Shown one piece after another: positions 15,688 through 22,523 of a DNA stretch of 26,985 nucleotides. The notes below the pieces were generated by a model. The model saw only the letters and a list, made by a program, of their open reading frames with translations. It was not told where the DNA came from and searched no databases. Each line of letters starts with the position of its first letter. The stretch's first letter is position 1. A program made the position numbers and the translations under genes. The DNA is from JAMQKA01 sp043951865 (GTDB lineage: Bacteria; Bacteroidota; Rhodothermia; Balneolales; Balneolaceae). The stretch covers positions 1-26,985 of the forward strand of contig NZ_JBINJF010000039.1 of the NCBI RefSeq assembly GCF_043951865.1. Direction: 5' to 3'.

Positions 15688-16506
15688 TCACTCCTCAAGC
15701 TTGCTGTTCCTGAAGGACGGATAAACAAGAGATTCGATATGGAGACACTGGTTCGATTCAAGATCCACCACGCAATACACCGCACAAACGTGATTATTGC
15801 CATTCGCTATCTGATAACGCTGGTGAGTGCCGAGCATAAACCGCTTCATCGACACATTTTTGTCCATACCCAGCACAGAGTCAAAAGAACCGGTCATGCC
15901 GGCGTCACTGATATATCCCATTCCATCCGGGAAGATACGGGCGTCATTGGTCGGAACGTGGGTGTGTGTGCCAACAAACACGCTGGCCTTCCCGTCCAGG
16001 TGCCAGGCCAGGGCCAGCTTTTCGGCGGTGGCTTCGGCGTGAAAGTCGATAAAAATGGTGTCGGTTTCCTCCCGTATGCGATCGATCGCCCAGTCAGCAG
16101 TCGAAAAAGGATCGTCGATCGCCTTCATAAAGGTGCGACCCTGCAGGTTTAACACGCCGATTTTATGGTCAAAGCCCGGAATATCGTATATACCGTATCC
16201 ATAACCGGGGTTTCCTTTCGGATAATTCAGGGGGCGCAGTATCTCATGATTTTTTTTCATATAGGAAAACACTTTCCACTTGGCAAAGGAGTGGTTGCCC
16301 CCTGTAATCACGTGAACGCCCAGGTCGTGCAGGTTCCGGATGATTGAGCGATTAATTCCGTGTCCCTCGTGGGAGTTTTCACCGTTTGCAATCACAAAGT
16401 CGGCTTCATACTTGTCGATTAATCCGGGTAGAAACGTTTGGAGAAGGCTAAGCCCGGGTTCACCTACGATATCTCCTATAAAAAGAATTTTCAGTTGTTT
16501 GCTCAT
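15688..16506 (-). CDS. ymdB: YmdB-family (TIGR00282) metallophosphoesterase
   Basis: This 272-aa protein has the calcineurin-like metal motifs of the YmdB family: GDIVGEPG near the N-terminus, NGENSHEGHG, GGNHSF, a DFHAEATAEK segment, and GTHTHVPTND near residue 180. Bacillus YmdB hydrolyses 2',3'-cyclic nucleotides and affects RNA turnover and biofilm choice; the role here is unknown. The length is normal for the family. The stop codon lies 6 bp before the lolD start, so both are probably one transcript. The upstream 308-bp spacer contains a candidate structured RNA and must carry the promoter unless the gene is read through from zapA. Confidence 0.85.
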   Translation of the reverse strand: MSKQLKILFIGDIVGEPGLSLLQTFLPGLIDKYEADFVIANGENSHEGHGINRSIIRNLHDLGVHVITGGNHSFAKWKVFSYMKKNHEILRPLNYPKGNPGYGYGIYDIPGFDHKIGVLNLQGRTFMKAIDDPFSTADWAIDRIREETDTIFIDFHAEATAEKLALAWHLDGKASVFVGTHTHVPTNDARIFPDGMGYISDAGMTGSFDSVLGMDKNVSMKRFMLGTHQRYQIANGNNHVCAVYCVVDLESNQCLHIESLVYPSFRNSKLEE

Positions 16507-16621
16507 GATTCTGGCTCATCTCCGGCTAAGTGCAAATAGGGAGCCGGTTCCGTTGGCGGTTCAGTAAATCAGTAAATAAGAAGCACAAAGGTAAGGAATA
16601 TAAAGTGGTATTCAGAATGGA

Positions 16622-16800
16622 AAAACCGAGTCTGCCCGGCGTGTTGCTACATCGTGCTGATGGCTGGGCAAAGTATCATGTTGCGGTAAAAGAACTAATG
16701 AACAGCATCCGGCCACAAGGATCGGTACCAGGTATGAAGTCTGTTCGATACCGTTTCATTGTGCAGCGAAGGGCCGGCAGTGTTTAAATGGGATTGCGAA
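16622..16800 (-). ncRNA. Candidate 6S-like RNA downstream of zapA
   Basis: The 308-bp zapA to ymdB spacer has no credible gene but folds on the minus strand as nested helices: CTGCC-GGC (16773-16780) with GCC-GGGCAG (16632-16640), TGCAGC/GCTACA (16762-16767 with 16646-16651), a large central bubble, GTATC/GATAC (16747-16751 with 16673-16677) and GAACAG/CTGTTC (16741-16746 with 16700-16705). It ends in CGGTTTTTCC. A long hairpin with one big central bubble, about 180 nt, next to zapA is the 6S RNA arrangement known in many bacteria. I did not verify it with a covariance model. Confidence 0.42.
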
Positions 16801-16814
16801 TGGTAAAAAACAGG

Positions 16815-17120
16815 TCACTGTTCCCGGTTTGAAGTGATCTCTTCGATAAATTCTTCAAGCGATTGGTTGACATCCTGCATCAGCTTGTCCTCTTGCTGAT
16901 TGAGCTCACGGTTTCGACGCCGCTCTTCAAAAATTTCCTCTGCCAGGCTGAGAGCAGCCAGTACCATAACGGTGCTTTCCGGCTGTTTTTTTAACTCTTT
17001 CTTGTACTGCATGAACCGGTCATCCACATACTGGGCTATCCTGCGCATGGTTTCCTCTTCAGACTCCTCAACCTTGATGGGATATTGCTTGCCAAGTACG
17101 TTTATTTTGATCGATTTCAT
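16815..17120 (-). CDS. zapA: Cell division protein ZapA
   Basis: This 101-aa protein matches ZapA: an N-terminal beta-rich segment (SIKINVLGKQYPIKV), the EEETMRRIAQYVDDRF helix, TVMVLAALSLAEEIF and a C-terminal coiled coil. ZapA bundles FtsZ filaments at the division ring. Its ATG overlaps the stop of the preceding coiled-coil gene by 4 bp (ATGA), indicating translational coupling. It is the last protein gene of the pheS/pheT-coiled coil-zapA series; a candidate 6S-like RNA follows. Confidence 0.88.
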   Translation of the reverse strand: MKSIKINVLGKQYPIKVEESEEETMRRIAQYVDDRFMQYKKELKKQPESTVMVLAALSLAEEIFEERRRNRELNQQEDKLMQDVNQSLEEFIEEITSNREQ

Positions 17121-17377
17121 TGCTGTTGCTCCTCGAGATGATCATCAATTTTCGAGATAAGACCCAGTACCTGGTGACGCAGGGCCAGCCGTTCGCTCTC
17201 GGCCATGGCGGAAAAGATATCGGTTTGTCCCTCCTGTATCTCCTCGATCTTTTCGCGAAGCCGCTGGTTTTCCTGCTCCAGCTCAGCAATCTGATCTTGC
17301 AGATGCTCCACCTCCCCGCGAATCTGATCAAGGAGCTGATGGAATTTTTGATGATATGGGCTGTCGTTTGTCAGCAC
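17117..17377 (-). CDS. Small coiled-coil protein coupled to zapA
   Basis: This 86-aa protein is almost entirely heptad-like coiled coil (residues ~8-55, rich in Glu, Gln and Leu) with a short C-terminal helix (LALRHQVLGLISKIDDHL). It has no membrane segment. It starts 11 bp after pheT and overlaps zapA by 4 bp, so it is co-translated with zapA. By position and build it could be a ZapB-like or other division-associated partner of ZapA, but the sequence alone does not prove it. Confidence 0.75.
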   Translation of the reverse strand: MLTNDSPYHQKFHQLLDQIRGEVEHLQDQIAELEQENQRLREKIEEIQEGQTDIFSAMAESERLALRHQVLGLISKIDDHLEEQQQ

Positions 17378-17388
17378 ATCTACCGAAG

Positions 17389-19797
17389 TTATGCTCTTAA
17401 TTTAGCGGAGTACTGTTTCTCCAGTACGGTCAATACTTCATCAATAATAGGCTCTATATCATTGATAGTCAACGTCTTATTCTTGTCAAGGAATGACAGC
17501 CGGAAGGCAATACTTTTGTTCGATTCGCCGATCGATTCGCCCTCGAAAACGTCAAAGATATCGATGGTTTCAAGTGAATTCCCGGCTGTCTCCCGTATGG
17601 TGGTTATCATATCTCCGGCGGGTACGCCAGCGTTTACGACCACCGCCAGGTCGAACTCAAACGAGGGATATTTTGATACCGGTTCGTATGTTGCGGGAGG
17701 CAGGTTCTCCAGCTGATGCTCAATTCGGGTAATGGAAAACTCGGCGGCAAAGGCGGGTTGTTCTATCTCCAGGTTTGCAAGCATGTTTTTATCGACCTCG
17801 TAAAGGGAACCGATCTCGGTCTCATTGACGGTGTACACCAGCCGTTCATCCCGCTGGTGGGTGTGGGTGTGCTCGTGCAGTCCGAGCTGCCGGAGAAAGG
17901 CGGTTACCTCTGCCTTGAGGTCAAAAATATCGTAAGCCTGGGGTTCGCTGTTCCAGTACTCAATCGTTTTGAGTCCGGCAATACCCATGAGCAGGTTGGT
18001 TTCTTCCTTTATCCCGTCGTAGTAGGTTCCCTTGTCGGCTTCATTGAACGTGTTGCCGACCTCAAAGAATCGGACGCTGGAATTTTTCCGGTTGAAGTTG
18101 TACGCCACTGCCTTCAGAAAACCGTAAAGAAGGGAGGGGCGGAGCGTTGTCATCTCCCTGGAGATCGGGTTCAGCGTTTTGATCATCCGCTCGAGATCAC
18201 CAAGGTAGGAGGCATCCTCTTCCGGCATCAGCGAGTTGCTGTAGATCTCTTTAAAACGCAGGCTTTTAACCGTATCTCGGATGCGAACCATCAGTTTTTC
18301 ATGGCTGCTGATCGGTTCCGGGGTAATGAACTTGGCATGCGTGGGAGCCGGTATGTTGTTGTAATCAAACAGGCGGCCCACCTCTTCAACCAGGTCCACT
18401 TCGCGCTCCAGGTCTGGACGAAACGTCGGCACCTTGTACTTGAGAGTTTCCTGCTGCTGGTCCACTAGTTTGAGCTCCAGGGCCTCCAGGAATGTATTCA
18501 CCTGTTCCCGTTCTAAATCGGTACCCAGCAGACGGTTGACGTAGCTCAGGCGCAGTGAGATTTCGCGAGGCTCCGTTTTGACCGGGTGAATATCGGTGCA
18601 TCCCGCTACCACTGTTCCGCCGGCCACCTCGGCAATGAGTGCCGCGCAGCGTTCGGCAGCAATGCGTTGCAACTGTGGATCTATGCCCCGTTCGAAACGG
18701 TAGGAGGCATCGGTCTGAAGGTTCTGCTCTTTTGCAGTTTTGCGGATGGTACCGGGATCAAAATAGGCACTTTCGATTAAAATATCGGTGGTTTCCTCAT
18801 CCACTTCCGAATCGACCCCGCCCATGACGCCTGCTATAGCCACCGGACCCTCTCCGTCGCAGATAAACAGCGTTCCGGCCGGACAAGTGCGTTTTACGTG
18901 ATCCAGGGTTTCAAATTCGATCTCTTCGTCAAAATCCCTGACCACGATCTTTTTTCCACGGATTGTAGCATAATCAAAAGCGTGGAGGGGCTGCCCGAGT
19001 TCGAGCAGCACATAGTTCGTGATATCCACGACATTATTTACAGGACGTACACCGAGCGCCTTGAGCCTGTTTTGAATCCATGCCGGTGAGTCTGCTATGG
19101 TAACGCCCTTGACCATTTTACCGGTGTAGCGATGGCATTTGTCTTCATTTTCGATCTCGATCTCAATTTCGTTATCAATCGGGGCAGGGGGATCGAACGT
19201 TTCGGTAAACGGTTTTTCAAGTTCCAGGTCGAGGGCGGCCGCCAGGTCCCGGGCAACCCCCAGGTGGCAAGTTGCATCCGGCCGATTGGGAGAAATTTCG
19301 ATATCGATGACGGTATCCTCATAGAGGTCAATGGCAGAGCCGATCGGCTCACCCGGGCGGGCACCGTTGTTAAGCACCATGATGCCGGAATGATCGTCAC
19401 TGATGCCCAGTTCACTTTCGGAGCAGATCATCCCTTCGGATTTTTCGCCGCGCAGTTCAGCTTTTCGGATAGTCAGCGGCTCTCCGTTGTCCAGGGTTAC
19501 GGGCAGTGTTGTGCCGACGGTAGCGACAGGCACTTTCTGATTTTCGGTAACATTGTCAGCCCCGCAAACAATCTGAACCTGCCGATCTCCCAAATTTACG
19601 AGGCAGAGCTGCAGCCGGTCGGCATTGGGATGTTCCTGCACCTCCAGCACCTCTCCAACCACGACCCCGTCCAGCTTGCTTCCAACCGGTTCCAGTGTGT
19701 CCACCTCGAGGCCGATCAGGGTCAGTTTTTCTGCGGTTTCTTCCGGGGTAAGATCCAGATCTATAAATTCATGTAGCCAGTTGTAAGAAATTTTCAT
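17389..19797 (-). CDS. pheT: Phenylalanine--tRNA ligase beta subunit
   Basis: This 802-aa protein has the full PheT layout: tRNA-binding OB fold (~40-150, GEVLEVQEHPNADRLQLCLV), B3/B4 editing domain (~205-385, with NVVDITNYVLLELGQPLHAFD), B5 domain (~405-475), the catalytic-like core and a C-terminal ferredoxin-fold anticodon-binding domain (from YEPVSKYPSFEFDLAVVV to the end). With PheS it charges tRNA-Phe as a heterotetramer. It is downstream of pheS, but the 115-bp gap holds a long palindromic repeat, unusual for this tightly linked pair. An 11-bp gap to the next gene indicates one transcript. Confidence 0.95.
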   Translation of the reverse strand: MKISYNWLHEFIDLDLTPEETAEKLTLIGLEVDTLEPVGSKLDGVVVGEVLEVQEHPNADRLQLCLVNLGDRQVQIVCGADNVTENQKVPVATVGTTLPVTLDNGEPLTIRKAELRGEKSEGMICSESELGISDDHSGIMVLNNGARPGEPIGSAIDLYEDTVIDIEISPNRPDATCHLGVARDLAAALDLELEKPFTETFDPPAPIDNEIEIEIENEDKCHRYTGKMVKGVTIADSPAWIQNRLKALGVRPVNNVVDITNYVLLELGQPLHAFDYATIRGKKIVVRDFDEEIEFETLDHVKRTCPAGTLFICDGEGPVAIAGVMGGVDSEVDEETTDILIESAYFDPGTIRKTAKEQNLQTDASYRFERGIDPQLQRIAAERCAALIAEVAGGTVVAGCTDIHPVKTEPREISLRLSYVNRLLGTDLEREQVNTFLEALELKLVDQQQETLKYKVPTFRPDLEREVDLVEEVGRLFDYNNIPAPTHAKFITPEPISSHEKLMVRIRDTVKSLRFKEIYSNSLMPEEDASYLGDLERMIKTLNPISREMTTLRPSLLYGFLKAVAYNFNRKNSSVRFFEVGNTFNEADKGTYYDGIKEETNLLMGIAGLKTIEYWNSEPQAYDIFDLKAEVTAFLRQLGLHEHTHTHQRDERLVYTVNETEIGSLYEVDKNMLANLEIEQPAFAAEFSITRIEHQLENLPPATYEPVSKYPSFEFDLAVVVNAGVPAGDMITTIRETAGNSLETIDIFDVFEGESIGESNKSIAFRLSFLDKNKTLTINDIEPIIDEVLTVLEKQYSAKLRA

Positions 19798-19819
19798 GTG
19801 CTGAGATCAATAATTTTTG

Positions 19820-19908
19820 GCAGGAACCCAGATGGAGCGCGCGTGATGGAGGCAGCTCCTCGCAGGAATTCAGAAGGTACTTTTCGCTCGCGCCACCTGC
19901 GTTCCTGC
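19820..19908. repeat. Long imperfect palindrome between pheS and pheT
   Basis: Bases 19820-19835 pair with 19893-19908 in a 16-position stem with two mismatches (GCAGGAAC-x-CAG-x-TGG), extended by GC-rich flanks. Inside are a GGAG/CTCC hairpin and a third GCAGGAA copy (from 19862). It nearly fills the pheS-pheT gap. It looks like an inserted intergenic repeat unit and would form a strong hairpin in the shared mRNA. Confidence 0.65.
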
Positions 19909-19912
19909 AGAA

Positions 19913-20920
19913 TTAATCAAATTGTGATAAAAAGCGAACATCATTTTCATAAAACGTGCGAATATCGTCAATACCGTGCCGGAGCATGGCGATCCGATCG
20001 ACTCCCATTCCCCACGCAAAGCCCGTATATTTTTCGGGGTCAATGCCGACAGATTTAAAAACGTTGGGATCGACCATGCCGGAGCCGAGAATTTCCAGCC
20101 ATTTTCCCTCTCCATTGGTCTCCCACCAGATATCCATCTCCAGGCTGGGTTCGGTAAACGGGAAAAATCCGGGGCGCAACCGGTATTTCACATCGCTGCC
20201 AAACATTAACTTGGCAAAGCTGATGAGCGTTTCTTTTAGTTCCGCCACACTTACGTTGGTATCCACGTATAGCGCTTCCACCTGGTGAAACAGGAAATAC
20301 GACTTGGGACTTACAGCCTCATTTCGGTACACTTTGCCGGGTGCAATAATGCGTATAGGCGGTTTTCTTTTTTGCATCTCCCGGATTTGAATAGGAGAGG
20401 TGTGGGTTCGCAAAACAAGGTCGTCCCGGTCGGGATCGTCGTGTTTACGAATGAAAAAGGTATCCTGTTCATCACGGGCCGGGTGGTTCGGGGGGAAGTT
20501 GAGGGCCGTAAAATTGTGGAAGTCGTCTTCAATCTCCGGTCCGTCAGCAATGGAAAAACCCAGCCGGTAGAAAATCTCCTTCATTTCGTTGAGCGTCTGG
20601 GTGAGGGGATGGTAGGAGCCCACTGTCTGGGGAGGTGCCGGAAGGGTTACATCGTCAGTGGCCGATACCTGCCGTGCCTCTTCCCGCTTAAGGCGTTCTT
20701 TGCTTTCCTCAAACTTGTTCTGAGCCAGGGTTTTTACTTCGTTCATCGCTTTGCCCACCCTGGCTTTTTCATCGTCGGGCACTTCCCCCATACGGGAGAA
20801 CATCTCCTGCACTTTGCCTTTCCGGGAAAGAAACTCGAGCCGGAACGCCTCCAGCTCCTCCTCGTTTGCAATTGAAAATTCTTCAGCTTCTTGTTTTATC
20901 GTTTCTATGTAATCGAGCAT
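19913..20920 (-). CDS. pheS: Phenylalanine--tRNA ligase alpha subunit
   Basis: This 335-aa catalytic subunit has an N-terminal coiled-coil arm (1-90) and the class II synthetase core: HPLTQTLNEMKEIFYRLGFSIADGPEIEDDFHNF, the RTHTSPIQIR region, motif 2 (YRNEAVSPKSYFLFHQVEALY) and motif 3 (FAWGMGVDRIAMLRHGIDDIR). The start is ATG 20920; a GTG codon precedes it directly. No strong Shine-Dalgarno sequence is visible. A terminator after rplT and a 316-bp spacer imply its own promoter. It is followed by pheT. Confidence 0.95.
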   Translation of the reverse strand: MLDYIETIKQEAEEFSIANEEELEAFRLEFLSRKGKVQEMFSRMGEVPDDEKARVGKAMNEVKTLAQNKFEESKERLKREEARQVSATDDVTLPAPPQTVGSYHPLTQTLNEMKEIFYRLGFSIADGPEIEDDFHNFTALNFPPNHPARDEQDTFFIRKHDDPDRDDLVLRTHTSPIQIREMQKRKPPIRIIAPGKVYRNEAVSPKSYFLFHQVEALYVDTNVSVAELKETLISFAKLMFGSDVKYRLRPGFFPFTEPSLEMDIWWETNGEGKWLEILGSGMVDPNVFKSVGIDPEKYTGFAWGMGVDRIAMLRHGIDDIRTFYENDVRFLSQFD

Positions 20921-21180
20921 CACATTTTTTTATCTGTCAAGTGTGCAATATGCGTGTAGCAACAACTGTGAAAATTGGAAGAATCGCCGCCAGAAGTACC
21001 AATACCTGAAAACCGATCCTGCTAATATAAACAGGGCTTCTTTTTATCTTATCCTGATCACCCGAATATAAGGAGTTCTACGGTGAGCTCAGAATAATGA
21101 GATCGGCCCCTCCAGGTAATACCTCCCATGTCCTGTCGTATTGCCGAATACGGCTAAATATGGTACCAATAATAAAAAAA
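20921..21180 (-). other. pheS upstream spacer with a hydrophobic open frame
   Basis: The spacer should contain the pheS promoter, which I cannot pinpoint. On the minus strand 46 sense codons (21077-20940) before a TGA at 20937-20939 encode a membrane-helix-like peptide (VLVLLAAILPIFTVVATRI), but no ATG or GTG starts it and no ribosome binding site is visible. It may be a gene relic or a leader with an unusual start; I do not call it a gene. Confidence 0.3.
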
Positions 21181-21216
21181 CCGACAAATCTTATCTGTTG
21201 TAATAAGATCTGCCGG
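21181..21216 (-). terminator. Rho-independent terminator after rplT
   Basis: CCGACAAATCTTAT (21181-21194) pairs with the segment at 21203-21216 with two mismatches around an 8-nt loop; the A-run at 21174-21180 is the U-run of the minus-strand transcript. It lies 23 bp past the rplT stop and ends the thrS-infC-rpmI-rplT unit. Confidence 0.9.
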
Positions 21217-21239
21217 CTTGACATCAAAGAGTGAACCGT

Positions 21240-21587
21240 TTATGCCGCTGCTTTTTCAACAATAGCGGAGAACGTTTCCGGATCACGCACGGCCAGATCG
21301 GCCAATACTTTGCGATTGATTTCAATGTCTTTCTTCTTCAGGGCTCCCATCAGCCTGGAATAGGTTGTACCGTTTTGGCGGGCAGCTGCATTGATGCGTG
21401 TAATCCAGAGTTTTCGGAATTCCCGTTTACGAACCTTGCGGTCGCGATACTGGTAGAGCATCCCTTTTTCTACCGCATTCTTCGCAAACTTATACACATT
21501 TTTTCGCTTGCCCCAGTAACCTTTCGCCTGCTTGAGAATCTTTCGGCGACGGCGACGGGAAGCCACCTTGTTTCTTGATCGTGGCAT
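21240..21587 (-). CDS. rplT: 50S ribosomal protein L20
   Basis: This 115-aa protein is full-length L20: basic N-terminus (MPRSRNKVASRRRRRKILKQ), the KGYWGKRKNVYKFAKNAVEKG core, LWITRINAAARQNGTTYSRLMGALKK and a C-terminal helix. L20 binds 23S rRNA early in assembly and in several bacteria represses its own operon by binding a leader. It follows rpmI by 36 bp and is the last gene of the operon, with a terminator after it. Confidence 0.97.
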   Translation of the reverse strand: MPRSRNKVASRRRRRKILKQAKGYWGKRKNVYKFAKNAVEKGMLYQYRDRKVRKREFRKLWITRINAAARQNGTTYSRLMGALKKKDIEINRKVLADLAVRDPETFSAIVEKAAA

Positions 21588-21623
21588 TTTATCTGATTTA
21601 TGTGTTAAAAGTTAGTGTTAAGA

Positions 21624-21821
21624 TTATTTGTACGGAAGCATTTTCTTGACATTTTTCACCTGCGTGTCGTCGACCAGGGTCGGTTTGCCAAGATTCCGCT
21701 TTCTCTTACTCGTCTTTTTGGTGAGGATATGTCGTTTTCCTGCCTTCTTTCGCTTCACTTTGCCGGTACCGGTAATTTTGAAGCGCTTTTTGGCTCCGCT
21801 GTTGGTTTTCATCTTAGGCAT
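21624..21821 (-). CDS. rpmI: 50S ribosomal protein L35
   Basis: This 65-aa protein matches L35: MPKMKTNSGAKKRFKITG, a lysine-rich centre and the KRKRNLG segment. The ATG at 21821 is preceded by AGGTG at suitable distance and gives the family length; an in-frame GTG 9 bp upstream would add three residues that are not conserved. It lies between infC and rplT in the conserved order. Confidence 0.95.
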   Translation of the reverse strand: MPKMKTNSGAKKRFKITGTGKVKRKKAGKRHILTKKTSKRKRNLGKPTLVDDTQVKNVKKMLPYK

Positions 21822-21882
21822 AGTATTCACCTGTTTATCTTTGATTCAAAAAGAGTTCGAAGATAAGCATTATCGGCAATTG

Positions 21883-21912
21883 ATTAAAGGAATATTTGGA
21901 ACTTCCTTTAAT
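21883..21912 (-). promoter_or_regulatory. Candidate rpmI-rplT leader hairpin
   Basis: ATTAAAGGAA (21883-21892) and TTCCTTTAAT (21903-21912) form a perfect 10-bp stem with a 10-nt loop, 61 bp before the rpmI start, in the 138-bp infC-rpmI gap. A GGC-TTCG-GCC hairpin lies nearer infC. There is no T-run, so it is not a simple terminator; an L20-type autoregulatory leader is possible. Confidence 0.4.
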
Positions 21913-21959
21913 TATCACCCAGAGAAGTGGCCGAAGCCCCCATTGCTGGTTGGCAGGAG

Positions 21960-22505
21960 CTATCCTTTAGAAGTGGGAGAGAGCATCATAATCATGCGAC
22001 GGCCCTCCATCGTGGGTTTTGATTCAATCTCACCCACATCGCTCAGCTCTTCTGCCAAATCCAACAGCAGCTCTTCGCCCCGTTCGGTGTATAGCATGTC
22101 ACGACCCCTGAATTGGACAGTCGCCTTTACCTTGTCACCATCTTCGAGGAAACCACGAGCATGTCGCGTTTTGAATTCGAGATCGTGATCATCAGTATTG
22201 GGCCGGAAGCGCAGCTCTTTGACCTGTACCGTGTGTTGTTTTTTCTTGGCCTCTTTTTCCTTCTTCTTTTTCTCATACATGAACTTGCCGAAGTCTATCA
22301 CTTTACAGACGGGCGGTTTGGCTTTGGGAGCCACCTCAACAAGGTCCAGGTCATAAGAACGCGCAATTTCAAGAGCACGATCAATATCCACCACCTCATG
22401 TTCTTCATCAGGCCGTATTACGCGTACTTTGCGTGAACGTATTTCATCATTTACATTTGGTCTGTCCGGATCTTTTCGCGGACGTGGTCGTCTACTTCTT
22501 CCGAT
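21960..22505 (-). CDS. infC: Translation initiation factor IF-3 with AUC or AUU start
   Basis: The first ATG/GTG-type start would begin at VDIDRALEIA, losing the conserved IF-3 N-terminus. In frame upstream, NVNDEIRSRKVRVI and a basic leader (GRSRRPRPRK) are encoded without any canonical start. The only plausible starts are ATC (22503-22505) or the adjacent ATT (22506-22508), preceded by AGAGG at 22511-22515; spacing favours ATC (5 nt) over ATT (2 nt). This gives 181-182 aa, the normal IF-3 length, with both domains. IF-3 rejects non-canonical starts, and a rare start codon is the known basis of infC autoregulation in Escherichia coli. The gene follows thrS by about 15-18 bp. Confidence 0.9.
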   Translation of the reverse strand: MGRSRRPRPRKDPDRPNVNDEIRSRKVRVIRPDEEHEVVDIDRALEIARSYDLDLVEVAPKAKPPVCKVIDFGKFMYEKKKKEKEAKKKQHTVQVKELRFRPNTDDHDLEFKTRHARGFLEDGDKVKATVQFRGRDMLYTERGEELLLDLAEELSDVGEIESKPTMEGRRMIMMLSPTSKG

Positions 22506-22523
22506 AATTACCTCTATATGGTT

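Noticed and set aside
16530..16787. 85-codon plus-strand frame opposite the candidate 6S-like RNA
   Set aside because: No protein features, antisense to the surrounding operon, and the region folds better as a structured RNA.
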